Source of the DNA: Scrofimicrobium sp. R131
GTDB lineage: Bacteria > Actinomycetota > Actinomycetes > Actinomycetales > Actinomycetaceae
NCBI RefSeq assembly: GCF_040256745.1
Contig: NZ_CP138335.1
Location: forward strand, 1,426,001-1,490,000
DNA length: 64,000 nucleotides
Direction of reading: 5' to 3'
Shown: in pieces, positions 61,902 through 64,000 of the stretch
How positions within the stretch are numbered: the first letter of the stretch is position 1
Layout of the letters: each line of letters starts with the position of its first letter
Translations under genes and position numbers: made by a program
Notes under the pieces: model-generated
Told to the model about the DNA's origin: nothing
The model's database searches: none
What the model saw: only the letters and a program-made list of their open reading frames with translations

Positions 61902-62522
61902 GTGACTGAGCACTACTACTCCGAAGCTCCCCTGCCCACCGAGGACGAGCTTCGCCTCCTCCCCGTTTCGGTTCGAGGTCGGGACCTGCGCATGTGGGTC
62001 AGTTCCCACGTGTTTTCCACCGGACGCCTGGACCCGGGCACGCGCGAACTGCTGCGGGCCCTGCCGGAGCTGCCGGCCGAAGGCACCTTCCTGGACCTGG
62101 GGTGTGGCTGGGGTCCGGTCGCGGTCACCGCCGCGCTGGAGTCGCCCGCGGCCAAAGTCTGGGCGGTGGACGTGAACCCGCGGGCACTGGAACTGACCAG
62201 GCGCAACGCGCGGGAAAACGGGGCCGAGAACGTCCACGCCGCCCTGGCCGACGAGGCGTGGAAGCAGTCCGCCGACGTCCGCTTTGACCGAATTCTCTCC
62301 AACCCGCCGGTGCGGATCGGCAAGGCCGCCGTCCAGGAACTGGTGGACCGGTGGCTGTCCCGCCTGGCACCCACCGGTGAGGCCTGGCTGGTGATGGGCA
62401 AGAACCTGGGTGGGGATTCCCTGCTGAAATGGTTGCAGGGCCGGGGTTACGAGGCGGTGAAGCACTCGTCGCGGAAAGGCTACCGGATCATCCGGGTAGT
62501 TGGCCCGGGTTCAGCCACCTGA
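61902..62522 (+). CDS. RsmC-like class I SAM methyltransferase
   Basis: 206-aa single-domain methylase. Motif I is FLDLGCGWGPVAVTAAL, followed by VWAVDVNPRALELTRRN and the catalytic-type SNPPVRIGK. This is the C-terminal (MTS) domain of RsmC/RlmG-type guanine N2 methylases without their N-terminal half. It probably modifies rRNA. It overlaps the convergent miaA by 35 bases. Confidence 0.87.
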   Translation: MTEHYYSEAPLPTEDELRLLPVSVRGRDLRMWVSSHVFSTGRLDPGTRELLRALPELPAEGTFLDLGCGWGPVAVTAALESPAAKVWAVDVNPRALELTRRNARENGAENVHAALADEAWKQSADVRFDRILSNPPVRIGKAAVQELVDRWLSRLAPTGEAWLVMGKNLGGDSLLKWLQGRGYEAVKHSSRKGYRIIRVVGPGSAT

Positions 62523-63369
62523 TCCGCTCGTCGCGCTTGAACCACTTCATTTGGCGCCGAGCCAGCTGCCGCGTCAACAGACTCACCTGCTCAATCGCCT
62601 CGGGCACGGTCAGCTCCGATCTGAGGACCGCCAGCGCCTGGGCGTAGCCGGTGGCCCGGGCCGCCGTCTTCCCAAAGTGGCGTCCTGAGTCCAGCAGGGC
62701 CCGGGTCTCCTCGACAATGCCCCCATCGGCAAACATTTCCCGGGTGCGCTCGTTGATGCGCCGGTCCAGCTGGTCGTAGTCCCAGCGGATCGCCACCTGC
62801 ACGGTCGGCTCGAAGAAGTATTTTCCGTCCGGTAACTGCGCCGAGTAGGGCGCCCCGGTCAGCTCAATTACTTCCAGGGCGCGGATGATGCGCCGGGCAT
62901 TGTGCGGGTGGATCTGGGCGGCCGCCGCCGGGTCCACGCGGGAAAGTTCGGCGTGCAGCGCACCCGGGCCTTCCTGCTGGCACCGCTCCTCCAGCCGGCT
63001 GCGGACCTCCGGATCGGTTCCGGGGAACTCGAAGCGATCCAGCAGGGCGCGCACGTACAGCCCGGAGCCACCCACCACGATCGGGGTCCGACCTTCCGCC
63101 AGCAACTGGCTGACGGCCTGGCGGGCCTCCTGCTGGTAGCGGGCCACCGACGCTTCCTGCTCAATCTCCAGGACGTCGAACAGCAGGTGCGGGATGCCCC
63201 GGCGCTGGTCGACCGGAGTCTTGGCGGTGCCAATCTCCAGGCCCCGGTACAGTTGCATCGAATCCGCGTTGACCACGGTTCCACCCAGGCGTTCAGCCAA
63301 CAGCAAACCAAGATCAGTTTTCCCTGAGGCGGTCTGCCCCACGACGGCGATCATCTGTGCTCCTGTCAT
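62488..63369 (-). CDS. miaA: tRNA dimethylallyltransferase
   Basis: Adds dimethylallyl to A37 of tRNAs that read UNN codons; 293 aa. P-loop VVGQTASGKTDLG, NADSMQLYRGLEIGTAK, IVVGGSGLYVRALLD and RRIIRALEVIELTG are typical. The ATG at 63369 lies six bases after TAGGCT; a second ATG five codons in has GGAG upstream and is a possible alternative start. The 3' end overlaps the convergent methylase. Confidence 0.96.
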   Translation of the reverse strand: MTGAQMIAVVGQTASGKTDLGLLLAERLGGTVVNADSMQLYRGLEIGTAKTPVDQRRGIPHLLFDVLEIEQEASVARYQQEARQAVSQLLAEGRTPIVVGGSGLYVRALLDRFEFPGTDPEVRSRLEERCQQEGPGALHAELSRVDPAAAAQIHPHNARRIIRALEVIELTGAPYSAQLPDGKYFFEPTVQVAIRWDYDQLDRRINERTREMFADGGIVEETRALLDSGRHFGKTAARATGYAQALAVLRSELTVPEAIEQVSLLTRQLARRQMKWFKRDERIRWLNPGQLPG

Positions 63370-63375
63370 TGGGCT

Positions 63376-63395
63376 AGCCTATCGCGGGATAGACT
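63376..63395. promoter_or_regulatory. Back-to-back -10 hexamers in the miaA / YbjN gap
   Basis: TAGGCT on the minus strand (63381-63376) and TAGACT on the plus strand (63390-63395) each end six bases before their start codons, with eight bases between them. The gap is 32 bases. Confidence 0.5.
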
Positions 63396-63401
63396 GGCTC
63401 T

Positions 63402-63848
63402 ATGGAAACAGTTGCAACCCCGGTGAGTCTGGCCCGCCTGCGCCAGCGCCTGCTGGAGCGCTCCATGCACGTCCTGGAGGACGAAGAGGGCGACCTGGGC
63501 CTGTTCCTGTTTCCGCATTTCTTCTACCTGATTTCCGAGCCGGAGAAGCCCATTTTGGGCACCTCGATTTTCCACCGCGGCGTCGACGTGCAGCACGCCC
63601 GCGCCTGCGCCAACTTCGTCGAGAACTTCAACCGGAACTACTATCTGCCCAAACTGTTCACGGTGGTTTCTGATCAGGGCAAAATCACCTTCCGCGTCAG
63701 CCACTGCTTCAGTTGGGGCGCCAACGCGACCGACCAGCAGCTCGACGCCGAGTTGGACACGTTTGTCCGCTCCGCCCTGGAGTGCTTCGCAGCCCTGGAG
63801 CAGTATTTGGCCGACCCGTGGGTAAACCCCAGTGGAGAGAGCCAATGA
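63402..63848 (+). CDS. YbjN domain protein
   Basis: 148-aa protein with a YbjN-like fold: LLERSMHVLEDEEGDLGLFLFPHFFYLI, ARACANFVENFNRNYYLPKLFTVV and FRVSHCFSWGANATDQQLDAELDTFV. YbjN proteins resemble secretion chaperones and their actinobacterial function is unknown. The ATG directly follows a TAGACT hexamer by six bases. It overlaps the next gene by four bases (ATGA). Confidence 0.82.
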   Translation: METVATPVSLARLRQRLLERSMHVLEDEEGDLGLFLFPHFFYLISEPEKPILGTSIFHRGVDVQHARACANFVENFNRNYYLPKLFTVVSDQGKITFRVSHCFSWGANATDQQLDAELDTFVRSALECFAALEQYLADPWVNPSGESQ

Positions 63849-64000
63849 AGCGGTGGTGGGATCGGCGCGGCCGCGACGAAGAGTTGGAGCCCCAGTCGCC
63901 TTTGGAGCCGGAGTCGCCCTCGGAGCCCGAGTTGCCGATTGATTCCCTGCTGGTCCGACCCCTGACCATGGCGCGGGTGGCTGAACTGATCCGAGCTGAA
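63845..64000 (+). CDS. Probable second YbjN-type protein (3' end outside window)
   Basis: An open frame from the ATG at 63845 (overlapping the previous stop) to the window end, 52 codons. A charged start (MKRWWDRRGRDEELE) leads to a Pro/Glu/Ser repeat (PLEPESPSEPELP), then LLVRPLTMARVAELIRAE. Actinobacterial YbjN genes often come in pairs, and the last stretch fits the start of that fold, but too little is visible to be sure. Confidence 0.6.
   Translation, partial: MKRWWDRRGRDEELEPQSPLEPESPSEPELPIDSLLVRPLTMARVAELIRAE

Overview
The window is a GC-rich stretch of chromosome from a high-GC Gram-positive bacterium (Actinomycetota). The gene order is that of actinobacterial housekeeping clusters: a reversed dcw cluster running on into sepF-yggT-divIVA, lspA-rluD-dnaE, infC-rpmI-rplT with a TrmH-type methylase, priA beside hisH, and lexA next to nrdR and a LysM gene. 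The gene set (L-lactate dehydrogenase, cytochrome bd, several usual neighbours missing) would fit a facultative anaerobe of the Actinomycetaceae or a close relative. The family assignment is an inference; the phylum is secure. I see no prophage, insertion sequence, CRISPR array, rRNA or tRNA gene.

Layout. 1-7.6 kb (+): cydA (5' end cut off), cydB, cydD, cydC and a GAF-containing sensor kinase, followed by a convergent NarL/DevR-type response regulator: respiration at low oxygen and its probable redox control. 8.3-15.2 kb (-): mutM, rnc, yceD, a coiled-coil protein, coaD, rsmD and recG, with rpmB diverging from recG. 15.2-24.4 kb (-): thiL, a TrmH methylase, rplT-rpmI-infC behind a long leader containing a terminator hairpin, then sseB, priA, hisH, an unknown gene, hisB and a single ORF carrying both HisD and HisC. 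24.5-32 kb: a small S4 protein (+), then dnaE, a GNAT gene, rluD, lspA, divIVA, yggT and sepF (-). 32-46 kb (-): the dcw cluster ftsZ-ftsQ-murC-murG-ftsW-murD-mraY-murF-ftsI-ftsL-rsmH-mraZ, in which murE is absent; upstream of mraZ lie three AAGTGG-type boxes spaced exactly 10 bp apart. 46-64 kb (mixed): a DUF3040 gene, dinB, a spermidine-synthase-like gene, PAC2, a HelD-type helicase, serA, an acyl-CoA ligase, nrdR, an SOS module (LysM cell-division-inhibitor type gene and lexA with SOS-like boxes), ldh, a DinG-like helicase, hflX, an RsmC-like methylase, miaA and two YbjN genes, the last cut by the window end.

How the genes work together. Translational coupling (ATGA or GTGA overlaps) is used throughout. 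About ten first genes have a -10-like hexamer ending 6-7 bases before the start codon, which points to widespread leaderless transcripts. The genes I recognise make up envelope growth and division, DNA replication and repair, ribosome and tRNA maturation, histidine, serine, thiamine and CoA synthesis, and aerobic/anaerobic energy metabolism. I found no clearly new multi-gene system. The most unusual features are the HisD-HisC fusion, the infC leader with an apparent AUC start, the missing murE, and the compact leaderless divergent promoters.
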